Source: Actinomycetes bacterium
GTDB lineage: Bacteria; Actinomycetota; Acidimicrobiia; Acidimicrobiales; Palsa-688
Length of the DNA stretch: 5,421 nt
NCBI GenBank assembly: GCA_021821705.1
Contig: JAKACE010000154.1
Location: 1 to 5,421 of the forward strand
Reading direction: 5' to 3'
Shown here: positions 1-4,919 of the stretch, piece by piece
Position numbering within the stretch: the first letter of the stretch is position 1
Layout: the number at the start of each line of letters is the position of its first letter
Made by a program: the position numbers and the translations under genes
Notes under the pieces: generated by a model
Told to the model about the DNA's origin: nothing
Seen by the model: only the letters and a program-made list of their open reading frames with translations
Database searches by the model: none

Positions 1-835
1 ACCAGAGCTCTATCCCAGTCACCGGGGCGCGCAGGACCAGCGTCGTCTCGCCGGGAGCAACCGTTGCACTGACGGACGCACCGGCCACGGTGGCGGTAAC
101 ACGCAGCGGCCTTCCCGCTGTCGACGCCCTTTGCAGCTGGACGTGGAACTCCACCTGGGCATCGGCGGTGCGCGGTGAGCCGGCATCGGCCCAAGGAGGC
201 TCGGTGGTGCCTGGCGGTGGCACAGGCAGGCTGACGGATACGAGTGGCCGGACGCTGGCGATTCGAGCCTCGCTCCAACGGTGCAGGCCGAGTTGCCGCC
301 AGATGCCGGCCGTTGGCAGGTCCGGGCCCCAGTCCCACCCATAGTTGCAGGCCATCTTGCGGATCGCGTTGAAAGGGTGATGTCCGTTGTTGGGCCGCGG
401 GCCGATCTCGTTGCTCATACGCTCGGCGGCGTCGACAGGGGCCTCGAACTCGACCTCGAGGTGGTTGGGCCCGCCGACCAGGGCGCTACGGACATCGAAG
501 CGGTAGCTGCGGTGCATGTTGGCGCTCCTACCCACCACGGTCCCGTTCAGGCGGACGGTCGCCACCGTGTCGAGACCGTCGCACACGAGGTCACACCTTT
601 CGTCGGGCCCGAGCTGCCCCTCGGTGAAGGTCGTCCGGTAGAGCCAGGTGGTGCGACCGATCCACGAGAGGCGTCCTTCATTGTCCCCCAGGTACGGGTC
701 GGGCACCAACCCTGCGGCCAGCAGGTCGGTCGTCACGCAGCCAGGCACCTTCGCCGGGACCTGCTGCCCCCAGGTGCCCGCGGGCACCGGGCCATCCAGT
801 GCCGTAACTGTCCAACCCTCGTGCAATAACCTCAT
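1..835 (-). CDS. Beta-mannosidase, glycoside hydrolase family 2 (N-terminal part, runs off left edge)
   Basis: This gene reads leftward and stays open to the window edge, giving 278 visible residues. The start MRLLHEGWTV is the usual opening of GH2 beta-mannosidases. PGCVTTDLLAAG (31-42) and DPYLGDNE (46-53) match the family's sugar-binding jelly roll. RKMACNYGWDWGP (159-171), followed by an AGIWR stretch (176-180), is the family's signature block. From about 190 an immunoglobulin-like domain begins. The TIM-barrel with the two catalytic glutamates would lie beyond the edge. Known members remove terminal beta-mannose from oligosaccharides. No signal peptide is visible, so the enzyme is probably cytoplasmic and acts on imported sugars. 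The ATG is preceded by AAAGGA with a 5-base gap; an in-frame GTG five codons upstream is a weaker alternative. A Pro-rich stretch (about 201-223) in the second domain looks like an insertion. Confidence 0.93.
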   Translation of the reverse strand, partial: MRLLHEGWTVTALDGPVPAGTWGQQVPAKVPGCVTTDLLAAGLVPDPYLGDNEGRLSWIGRTTWLYRTTFTEGQLGPDERCDLVCDGLDTVATVRLNGTVVGRSANMHRSYRFDVRSALVGGPNHLEVEFEAPVDAAERMSNEIGPRPNNGHHPFNAIRKMACNYGWDWGPDLPTAGIWRQLGLHRWSEARIASVRPLVSVSLPVPPPGTTEPPWADAGSPRTADAQVEFHVQLQRASTAGRPLRVTATVAGASVSATVAPGETTLVLRAPVTGIELW

Positions 836-938
836 TTGTTTCCTTTTCACTGGAGAAGGTCGGCTCGTGACTGGTTGTGTGCCGGCCCGCCAGCGTGGGC
901 GGACCAAGTACGGATGGCCGGCGCCGTGGTCCGGTGGG

Positions 939-966
939 CAACTTCGGCTAGAACTGGCGGAAGTTG
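939..966. promoter_or_regulatory. Operator-like inverted repeat in the beta-mannosidase leader
   Basis: The arms CAACTTCGGC (939-948) and GCGGAAGTTG (957-966) are complementary at nine of ten positions around an 8-base centre. The element sits just downstream of the predicted transcription start near 970, where repressors of sugar-catabolic genes often bind. In RNA it could also fold as a hairpin in the leader. The regulator is unknown and none is encoded in this window. Confidence 0.45.
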
Positions 967-976
967 AGTATAATTT

Positions 977-1006
977 AATCTAGCTTCAGTCAGCATGAGC
1001 TGTCAA
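977..1006 (-). promoter_or_regulatory. Sigma-70-type promoter of the beta-mannosidase gene
   Basis: On the minus strand a perfect TTGACA box (1006-1001) is followed after 18 bases by TAGATT (982-977), which matches the -10 consensus at four of six positions including the important TA...T. Initiation would fall near 970, leaving a leader of about 135 bases. A TATACT at 972-967 is a possible second -10 but has no good partner box. The AT-rich context supports a real promoter. No expression data are visible. Confidence 0.6.
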
Positions 1007-1017
1007 CCGTCCCACTG

Positions 1018-1026
1018 TGGTATCGT
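1018..1026 (+). promoter_or_regulatory. Possible extended -10 promoter for the epimerase remnant
   Basis: TGGTATCGT fits the extended -10 pattern TGNTATNNT on the plus strand, and would start RNA near 1033, about 60 bases before the GTG of the epimerase remnant. No -35 box is convincing at the proper distance. The element lies just beside the leftward TTGACA box, so the two divergent promoters would share the same DNA. This is a weak call. Confidence 0.25.
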
Positions 1027-1080
1027 CGGCCTAGCTCGCCCATCCGCCGTGAGCGATCGTGACGGGTGGCAGGACAACAG

Positions 1081-1087
1081 GGAAAGG
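1081..1087 (+). promoter_or_regulatory. Ribosome binding site of the epimerase remnant
   Basis: GGAAAGG lies 6 bases before the GTG at 1094, an ideal Shine-Dalgarno placement. It is one of the best ribosome binding sites in the window yet serves a reading frame of only 15 codons, which supports reading the locus as a formerly functional gene. Confidence 0.55.
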
Positions 1088-1093
1088 CTTACA

Positions 1094-1241
1094 GTGCGTA
1101 TCTTGTTCGTCGGTGGGACGGGGCAGCGAGGTCTCGCGTGAAGAGGTCCTGTTGCACGCCTGGGCAGCGACGGGCTTTCCGGTCGCAGTGGTGCGGCCAT
1201 CGCTCACCTAGGGGGTGTTGCGTGTCCCGGGCCCGGCATAA
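1094..1241 (+). pseudogene. Remnant of an NAD-dependent epimerase/SDR gene, internally deleted and frameshifted
   Basis: From the GTG at 1094 the frame reads VRILFVGGTGQRGLA and then stops at 1139-1141. This is the N-terminal strand and GGTGxxG nucleotide-binding loop of atypical SDR/NAD-epimerase proteins. From 1137 a second frame reads EEVLLHAWAA followed by TGFPVAVVRPSLT, and stops at TAG 1209-1211. This resembles the family's later segment (GFPxTIVRPSxTY), normally about 150 residues downstream of the Rossmann loop. The TAG stands where a Tyr codon (TAC/TAT) is expected after RPSxT, and the same frame then continues to TAA at 1239. The most economical reading is an internal deletion of several hundred bases with loss of frame, plus loss of the 3' half. 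The family acts on nucleotide sugars or related substrates, but the original substrate cannot be told. Its end abuts the promoter of the next gene. The right boundary is approximate. Confidence 0.65.
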
Positions 1242-1244
1242 CAT
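1239..1244 (+). promoter_or_regulatory. -10 element for a leaderless aldo/keto reductase transcript
   Basis: TAACAT occupies exactly -12 to -7 relative to the ATG at 1251, so transcription would begin at or next to the start codon. No Shine-Dalgarno is present in the 20 bases before the ATG. This is the usual geometry of leaderless actinobacterial transcripts. A -35 is weak (TGTTGC at 1216-1221 with a 17-base spacer). Confidence 0.5.
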
Positions 1245-1250
1245 CCGGTA

Positions 1251-2036
1251 ATGACGAAGATAACTCCACACGATCGGCTCACTCTGGCCAGCGGCGGACA
1301 GATCCCGCTGATCGGTTTCGGGACATGGGAGCTGCAAGGCTCCGAGGCCTACGACGGCGTGCGGTCGGCCCTCGAGATCGGTTATCGCCACATAGACACC
1401 GCCACCGGCTACGGTAACGAGCAGTTGGTGGGGGCCGCCCTGCGTGACAGCGGCCTCGGCCGTGACGAGGTTTTCGTAACGACCAAGTGCCCGCCCGAGA
1501 ACGCCGGCCGAGAGCTCGAGACACTCGACCAGAGCCTTTCGCTTCTCGGGGTGGATTTCGTCGACCTCTGGCTCGTCCACTGGCCGCCCGACGGTCGAGC
1601 GCGTCCAGAGACATGGGCGCAGTTTGTCGTCGCCCAAGATCAGGGCAGGGCCAAAGCCATCGGCGTCAGCAACTACAGCATCGGCCAGATCGACGAGCTG
1701 ATCTCTGCCTCCGGTAGAGCGCCGGAAGTCAACCAGATCCCCTGGAGCCCCTACTCCTACGACCCGAGCCAGGCCGCGGCCTTGGCGGAGCGGGGAACCC
1801 GCCTGGAGGGCTACAGCCCTATCAAGAACAGCAACCTCGAGCAGCCCGTGCTCGTGGAAATCGCCCGGGCTCACGCCAAAACACCGGCCCAAGTCATCCT
1901 GAGATGGCACCTCGAGCGGGGTTTCATCGTCATACCGCGGTCCTCCAAGCGCTCGCGGATCGAGGAAAACTCCGACCTCTACGACTTCGAGCTCAGCCCC
2001 GAGGAGGTGTCACGAGTCGACGCCCTGGCGGGCTGA
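1251..2036 (+). CDS. Aldo/keto reductase (2,5-diketo-D-gluconate reductase type)
   Basis: The 261-residue protein carries the family's landmarks in order: GGQIPLIGFGTW (15-26), GYRHIDTATGYGNE (44-57) with catalytic Asp49 and Tyr54, VTTK with Lys79, DLWLVHWP (105-112) with His110, the IGVSNYS block (137-143), VNQIPWSPY (160-168), GYSPI (187-191) and the NADPH-binding IPRSSKRSRIEEN (228-240). The Asp-Tyr-Lys-His tetrad is therefore complete. Members are soluble monomeric TIM barrels that reduce carbonyls of sugars, ketoacids or aldehydes with NADPH. The specific substrate is not readable here. Length is slightly short for AKR5-like enzymes (about 270-280), with no disrupted block. The ATG is chosen because the protein begins properly there and a TANNNT box sits at the leaderless position. 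It follows the epimerase remnant and precedes the secreted protein gene by 116 bases. Confidence 0.95.
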   Translation: MTKITPHDRLTLASGGQIPLIGFGTWELQGSEAYDGVRSALEIGYRHIDTATGYGNEQLVGAALRDSGLGRDEVFVTTKCPPENAGRELETLDQSLSLLGVDFVDLWLVHWPPDGRARPETWAQFVVAQDQGRAKAIGVSNYSIGQIDELISASGRAPEVNQIPWSPYSYDPSQAAALAERGTRLEGYSPIKNSNLEQPVLVEIARAHAKTPAQVILRWHLERGFIVIPRSSKRSRIEENSDLYDFELSPEEVSRVDALAG

Positions 2037-2137
2037 GCCGGTGCGCGCGGCAGCGCTCTGGTCTCTCACCGAGGCCGCCCTGGTCGGTCGTTACGGCGTC
2101 GTGACGGGGTGGTTCCCACGTACCGGGGCCTAGCCGC

Positions 2138-2143
2138 TAACGT
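2138..2143 (+). promoter_or_regulatory. -10 element of the secreted propeller gene
   Basis: TAACGT ends 9 bases before the ATG at 2153, so RNA would start around 2150 and carry a leader of about three bases. No Shine-Dalgarno precedes the ATG. A possible TTCCCA -35 (2113-2118) has a long 19-base spacer. The promoter implies that the gene is transcribed separately from the aldo/keto reductase. Confidence 0.4.
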
Positions 2144-2152
2144 CGTGTCAAC

Positions 2153-3664
2153 ATGCACGGCCGGTCCTTCAGTTACGGCGCGGCGCTCGTGCTCCCAGCT
2201 GCAGCGCTGGTCATGGCCGTGGGCCCGGGCCAAGCCGCCGCCGTGGCGCCCACGCCGTCCTCATCGGCTAGCGCTGGCCCGCTTGCTGGTGCGCAGCGCC
2301 CCGGAGCCGCGCCCGTGCCCGTGCCCAAGGTGCGCCTGGTCTGGACCAGGACGCTGCCCGATGCCGGGCACCCGGTAGCGCTGTCCTCCCCCAATGTTGC
2401 CCTGTTGGCGGGCGGCCAGGCCGTCGTCGTGGGTGACAGGTCCGGCCACGTGTACGCGCTCTACCTGGGCGACGGTCGGCAAGTGCCCGGATGGCCTGCC
2501 TCAACGGACGGCGTCCCCGTCGACTCGAGCCCCTCGGTGGCAGAGCTACCGGGGCAGGCGCTCGACACCGTGTTCGTTGGCGTCGGCACCTCCGCCACTC
2601 CCCACGCCGGAGGCTACGAGGCCTTCAATGCCAACGGTTCGCGGCGCTGGTACATGGCCGTGCGCAACCCGTCCAGCGACGGGGCCGCCGGGCTCACCTC
2701 GGCCGTCCCTGCATCGCTGGCGGTGGGTGACCTGCAGGGAGGTGTGGACGTGGTGGCCCCCTCGGTCGGCCAGGAGATGTACGCGCTCGACGCGGCGACG
2801 GGCCGGCCTCTCCCCGGCTTCCCGTGGTTCAGCGCCGACAGCGGCTTTTCTACGCCGGCAATTGCCGACCTCTACGGCAACGGCCGCAACGAGGTCGTCG
2901 TCGGCGGCGACCAGACGGCGGGCCTGGCCTACGGCACCCGCTATACCCAGGGTGACCACCTGCGGGTCCTGGCGGCCACGGGCAACGCCGGTACCGGCAG
3001 GCCGGCCGGTGGCCTGGACTGCCAGTACGACCCGGACCAGGTGGTCGAGTCGTCGCCTGCCGTGGGCCCGTTCCTGGCAGGCGGCCGCCTGGGCATCGTG
3101 GTGGGCACGGGCGGCTTCTGGCCCGGTGCGACCGCCACCGACACGGTCTTCGCCCTGGGGACGCGCTGTCAGCCGGCCTGGTCGGCCCACCTGGACGGGC
3201 TCACCGGCTCGAGCCCGGCGCTGGCCGACCTTGGCCTCGGCGGGCTGAGCGTCGTCGAGGGCACCGACAATGGTCAGGGGGGTGGGTCGGTTTACGCCCT
3301 GGGTGCCAGCAACGGAAGGGTGCTCTGGCGCACGGCCATGCCCGGGGAGGTCATAGGCAGCGTCGTGACCGTGGGGACGCCGGCGGGGTACCAGGACGTC
3401 GTGGTCCCGACCACATCGGGCGCTTTCGTCCTCGACGGGCGTACCGGGCGGCCAGTGGCGACCCTGGAGCGCAGTGTTGGGCTCCAGAGCTCGCCGTTGG
3501 TGACGGCGCAGGCGGCAGGAGCCGGTGTCACGCTCGCCGGCTACGACAGCACCAACGCCGGCGAGGTCATGCACTTCGAACTGGCGGGTTGGAGCGCAGG
3601 CGGAGCCGGCTCGTGGCCGCAGTTCCACCACGACCCCGGGCTCAGCGGGGTGAGCGCCGGCTGA
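2153..3664 (+). CDS. Secreted PQQ-like/FG-GAP-type beta-propeller protein
   Basis: The 503-residue product begins with a signal peptide: Arg4, a hydrophobic core (about 9-22) and a probable cleavage after GQAAA (26-30). A Pro/Ala/Ser-rich linker follows to about 58. The remainder repeats propeller-blade elements: VYAL or YALD strands followed by a Gly-rich turn (HVYALYLGDGR 99-109, MYALDAATGR 209-218, VYALGASNGR 380-389, FVLDGRTGR 425-433), alternating with SSPSVA, STPAIADL, SSPAVG and SSPALADL motifs (125-130, 233-240, 300-305, 353-360). The C-terminal WPQFHHDPGLSG (488-499) is a closing motif seen in many bacterial proteins of this kind. No catalytic residues or PQQ-binding set can be identified, so binding or structural roles are more likely than dehydrogenase activity. 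Cys290 and Cys339 are the only cysteines and could form a disulfide outside the cell. There is no transmembrane or sorting signal at the C terminus. The substrate or partner is unknown. Confidence 0.85.
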   Translation: MHGRSFSYGAALVLPAAALVMAVGPGQAAAVAPTPSSSASAGPLAGAQRPGAAPVPVPKVRLVWTRTLPDAGHPVALSSPNVALLAGGQAVVVGDRSGHVYALYLGDGRQVPGWPASTDGVPVDSSPSVAELPGQALDTVFVGVGTSATPHAGGYEAFNANGSRRWYMAVRNPSSDGAAGLTSAVPASLAVGDLQGGVDVVAPSVGQEMYALDAATGRPLPGFPWFSADSGFSTPAIADLYGNGRNEVVVGGDQTAGLAYGTRYTQGDHLRVLAATGNAGTGRPAGGLDCQYDPDQVVESSPAVGPFLAGGRLGIVVGTGGFWPGATATDTVFALGTRCQPAWSAHLDGLTGSSPALADLGLGGLSVVEGTDNGQGGGSVYALGASNGRVLWRTAMPGEVIGSVVTVGTPAGYQDVVVPTTSGAFVLDGRTGRPVATLERSVGLQSSPLVTAQAAGAGVTLAGYDSTNAGEVMHFELAGWSAGGAGSWPQFHHDPGLSGVSAG

Positions 3665-3690
3665 CCCAGCACAGTTCCTGATCAGCTGGG
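3665..3690. repeat. Inverted repeat just after the propeller gene
   Basis: CCCAGC directly after the stop codon pairs with GCTGGG at 3685-3690 across a 14-base loop. The stem is only 6 bp and there is no T-run, so it is at best a weak mRNA 3' structure. Confidence 0.3.
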
Positions 3691-3713
3691 CAGGGCCGCG
3701 GACCGGGGCCCAC

Positions 3714-3734
3714 GCCGGTAACGAGGCAACCGGC
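3714..3734. repeat. Inverted repeat in the convergent spacer
   Basis: GCCGGT pairs with ACCGGC (3729-3734) around a 9-base loop. It is the second of three hairpins in this 124-base spacer between convergent genes and may assist termination. It is weak on its own. Confidence 0.3.
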
Positions 3735-3751
3735 CTGGTGGAGCTGGCGGG

Positions 3752-3780
3752 GCCTCCCGCCCTCCAGGAGGGCCGGAGGT
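3752..3780. terminator. Probable bidirectional terminator between convergent genes
   Basis: The outer arms CCTCC/GGAGG (3753-3757, 3775-3779) and inner arms GCCCT/AGGGC (3759-3763, 3769-3773) form an 11-position stem with a single C-C mismatch and a 5-base loop, centred on 3766. A G-U closing pair is possible on the plus-strand RNA. It lies 9 bases past the stop of the leftward immunity-like gene and 88 bases past the stop of the rightward propeller gene. There is no T-run, as is common for terminators in high-GC actinobacteria. Confidence 0.6.
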
Positions 3781-3788
3781 GGCGGGCC

Positions 3789-4181
3789 TCAGCCCTGCTC
3801 GATTTTGTCGAGCATGCCCAGGAGCATCGGTCCCATGAGGCTGCGGGCCTTGTCGTAGGCCTCGTCGTCCTCCTGTTCGAGGTTTTCCAAGAAGGAGGCC
3901 GAGACCACCTCCTTGACGCCACCATCGGCGTCGGCCACCGACGCCTCGAGGGACGCCAGGACGGCAGTGACGAAGGCAGTGGCGTCGCCGGCCTCCTGAC
4001 CTGTCCCCGTTGACGCCACCAGACGCTCGTTGAATTGCCTGGCCACGTCCGCCATCAGTACGTGGGGTATGACCTCGCCGTAGTCGTCGATGTGCTCGTC
4101 GTACACCGTTGCCACATCGGGGACGTCCGATAGGAGCCGGTCGAAGGGAGCCGGCAGCGGGCTTAGCGAGGCGCTGCTCAT
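3789..4181 (-). CDS. Small acidic DUF7674-like protein, candidate immunity protein
   Basis: The 130-residue protein has 25 Asp/Glu against 7 Arg/Lys, a strongly negative charge. It looks soluble and mainly alpha-helical, without signal peptide or membrane segment. Recognisable parts are VYDEHIDDYGEVIPHVLMAD (26-45), a helix ending in VLASLEASV (74-82), SASFLENLEQEDDE (94-107) and LMGPMLLGMLDKI (115-127). This order (YGE-xxPH near the start, a conserved helix ending in FLE-x-L, and a late MGP motif) matches my memory of DUF7674 proteins, which often sit beside toxins; this is not confirmed. Its ATG overlaps the stop of the upstream gene as ATGA, indicating translational coupling. I infer that it binds and neutralises the product of that gene. 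The function is unproven, but the operon structure, small size and acidity all fit an immunity partner. Confidence 0.72.
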   Translation of the reverse strand: MSSASLSPLPAPFDRLLSDVPDVATVYDEHIDDYGEVIPHVLMADVARQFNERLVASTGTGQEAGDATAFVTAVLASLEASVADADGGVKEVVSASFLENLEQEDDEAYDKARSLMGPMLLGMLDKIEQG

Positions 4182-4762
4182 GATGCCAGAGCGTCCTCGA
4201 GGTCCTTGATCAGCGCCTGCGCCGCCTGCCTGTCCTCCGCCGAGGCGTCCTTACCTCCGTTGGGCCCGCCCTTTTCGAGCCAGTTTGTCAACGCCTGCAC
4301 GTACTGGCGGCCCTTCTCGTCATGGCTGACCCCCTTGGTGGGCTGGCCCGTCCTGTGCTCTTCCCGAATGGCGTCAGCCGTGCTGCCGTCGCCGATGACC
4401 GGGCCCCGCTTCATGTGCGCGCCTTTGTAAAGGTCCCTCACGAGGTTGGCGAGCTTGGGATGGGTGACCATGGGCTCGGGAAGTCGTTGCAGCGTTGCGG
4501 CCGGTAGGTGCTTCATCCGACGTAGCAGTTGGACGACAGCCGAGTTGCCGGCGGACCGCTGCATGACGTTCAGCGCCGCCCGCGCCGTGGTCGCCGAGCT
4601 GTCCAGGACGGAGGTGGAGGTGGCGCCGAGCGCCTGCCGGGCTGTCTGCGTCTCGGCCATATCCGCTCCCGGCGGAGCAGTAGCGCTCTGTCGCCGGCTG
4701 CCGGCCCTGGCCGGCAGGGGACGCTCTCCCTCCGCCGGGGCAGGCCTGTGGTGCAGAGCCAT
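4178..4762 (-). CDS. Candidate effector/toxin with eCIS-type AGN motif and polymorphic-toxin-like C-terminal module
   Basis: The 194-residue product has three parts. Residues 1-60 are a low-complexity Ala/Pro/Arg/Thr/Ser region. Residues 61-93 contain LNVMQRSAGNSAVVQLLRRM (64-83); the QRSAGNxAVxxLL motif is a hallmark of N-terminal regions of DUF4157-type proteins, many linked to extracellular contractile injection systems. Residues 99-194 form a compact helical module with LVRDLYKGA (107-115), IGDGSTADAIREE (123-135), KGVSHDEKG (143-151), a Trp-Leu at 161-162, and ASAEDRQAAQALIKDLEDAL (173-192). From memory this resembles C-terminal tips of polymorphic toxins; no activity can be assigned. 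His136 and His147 are candidate functional residues. No DUF4157 protease-like domain or signal peptide is present. The start is uncertain: ATG 4762 has TACTGT at the leaderless position but no Shine-Dalgarno, while internal ATG 4660 (residue 35) has GGGAG at good spacing and would give 160 residues. Confidence 0.75.
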   Translation of the reverse strand: MALHHRPAPAEGERPLPARAGSRRQSATAPPGADMAETQTARQALGATSTSVLDSSATTARAALNVMQRSAGNSAVVQLLRRMKHLPAATLQRLPEPMVTHPKLANLVRDLYKGAHMKRGPVIGDGSTADAIREEHRTGQPTKGVSHDEKGRQYVQALTNWLEKGGPNGGKDASAEDRQAAQALIKDLEDALAS

Positions 4763-4768
4763 TGCCAG

Positions 4769-4774
4769 ACAGTA
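4769..4774 (-). promoter_or_regulatory. -10 element for the effector/immunity operon
   Basis: On the minus strand TACTGT sits exactly at -12 to -7 from the ATG at 4762, the same geometry as at the aldo/keto reductase gene. It overlaps the right-hand copy (minus-strand sense) of the 15-bp tandem repeat. No -35 box is convincing. If real, it makes 4762 the start of a leaderless transcript. Confidence 0.35.
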
Positions 4775-4800
4775 GCCCGGTTTGAAGTAGCCCGGCTTGA
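4771..4800. repeat. 15-bp tandem direct repeat upstream of the effector gene
   Basis: AGTAGCCCGGTTTGA (4771-4785) is followed without a gap by AGTAGCCCGGCTTGA (4786-4800), one mismatch in 15. In the frame of the effector gene the minus strand reads FKPGY twice, and the mismatch is synonymous (AAG/AAA). However, no ATG, GTG or TTG exists in that frame between 4762 and the upstream stop near 4905. It may be a protein-binding site beside the promoter or simply a recent slippage duplication. Confidence 0.85.
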
Positions 4801-4904
4801 AAAGGCCCTGCGCGCACGTGGGCCGGCCTTGAAGCGCCGCCCCGGCGGGGTCACCGTCAGCGCCACCCCGCCTGGTCTTCCGCGCGTCCCCGGGGCGCTG
4901 ACGC

Positions 4905-4910
4905 TAGCCT
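4905..4910 (+). promoter_or_regulatory. -10-like element before the coiled-coil protein gene
   Basis: TAGCCT ends 9 bases before the ATG at 4920, the same spacing as at the propeller gene, giving a predicted leader of about three bases. No Shine-Dalgarno or -35 box is visible. Its TAG is also the nearest in-frame stop, so the coding region cannot extend upstream of it. Confidence 0.3.
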
Positions 4911-4919
4911 TCGTTGCCT

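Larger units (their letters stand above)
836..1093. other. Divergent intergenic region
   Basis: This spacer separates the leftward beta-mannosidase from rightward sequence and has no convincing gene. It holds the beta-mannosidase leader (about 135 bases), an operator-like inverted repeat, an AT-rich patch around 967-983 that stands out from the GC-rich surroundings, a leftward promoter with a TTGACA box, and a possible extended -10 pointing right. The rest up to 1093 shows nothing else I can name. Confidence 0.7.

Noticed and set aside
281..829. A 182-codon open frame on the plus strand over the beta-mannosidase gene
   Set aside because: The minus strand encodes the unmistakable GH2 signature RKMACNYGWDWGP; the plus frame is its shadow.
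1049..1207. A 9-bp inverted pair, GTGAGCGAT (1049-1057) and ATCGCTCAC (1199-1207)
   Set aside because: In a spacer of about 400 bases one such 9-bp pair is not far from chance expectation, and neither copy sits at a sensible operator position.
1089..1910. A 273-codon open frame on the minus strand opposite the aldo/keto reductase gene
   Set aside because: The plus strand carries a complete AKR with all catalytic residues; the antisense frame has no family motifs.
2068..2088. A hairpin with ACCGA/TCGGT arms after the aldo/keto reductase gene, as a terminator
   Set aside because: The stem is only 5 bp with a bulged extension and no T-run; too weak to call.
2546..3925. A 459-codon open frame on the minus strand opposite the propeller gene
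   Set aside because: It is the antisense of a gene with clear propeller motifs and a signal peptide, and the translation is Arg/Pro/Ala-rich without any recognisable motif. Long antisense frames are expected in GC-rich DNA.
4769..4919. A CRISPR array or origin-type iteron set suggested by the tandem repeat
   Set aside because: Only two adjacent 15-bp copies without spacers or further units; no array structure and no replication gene nearby.
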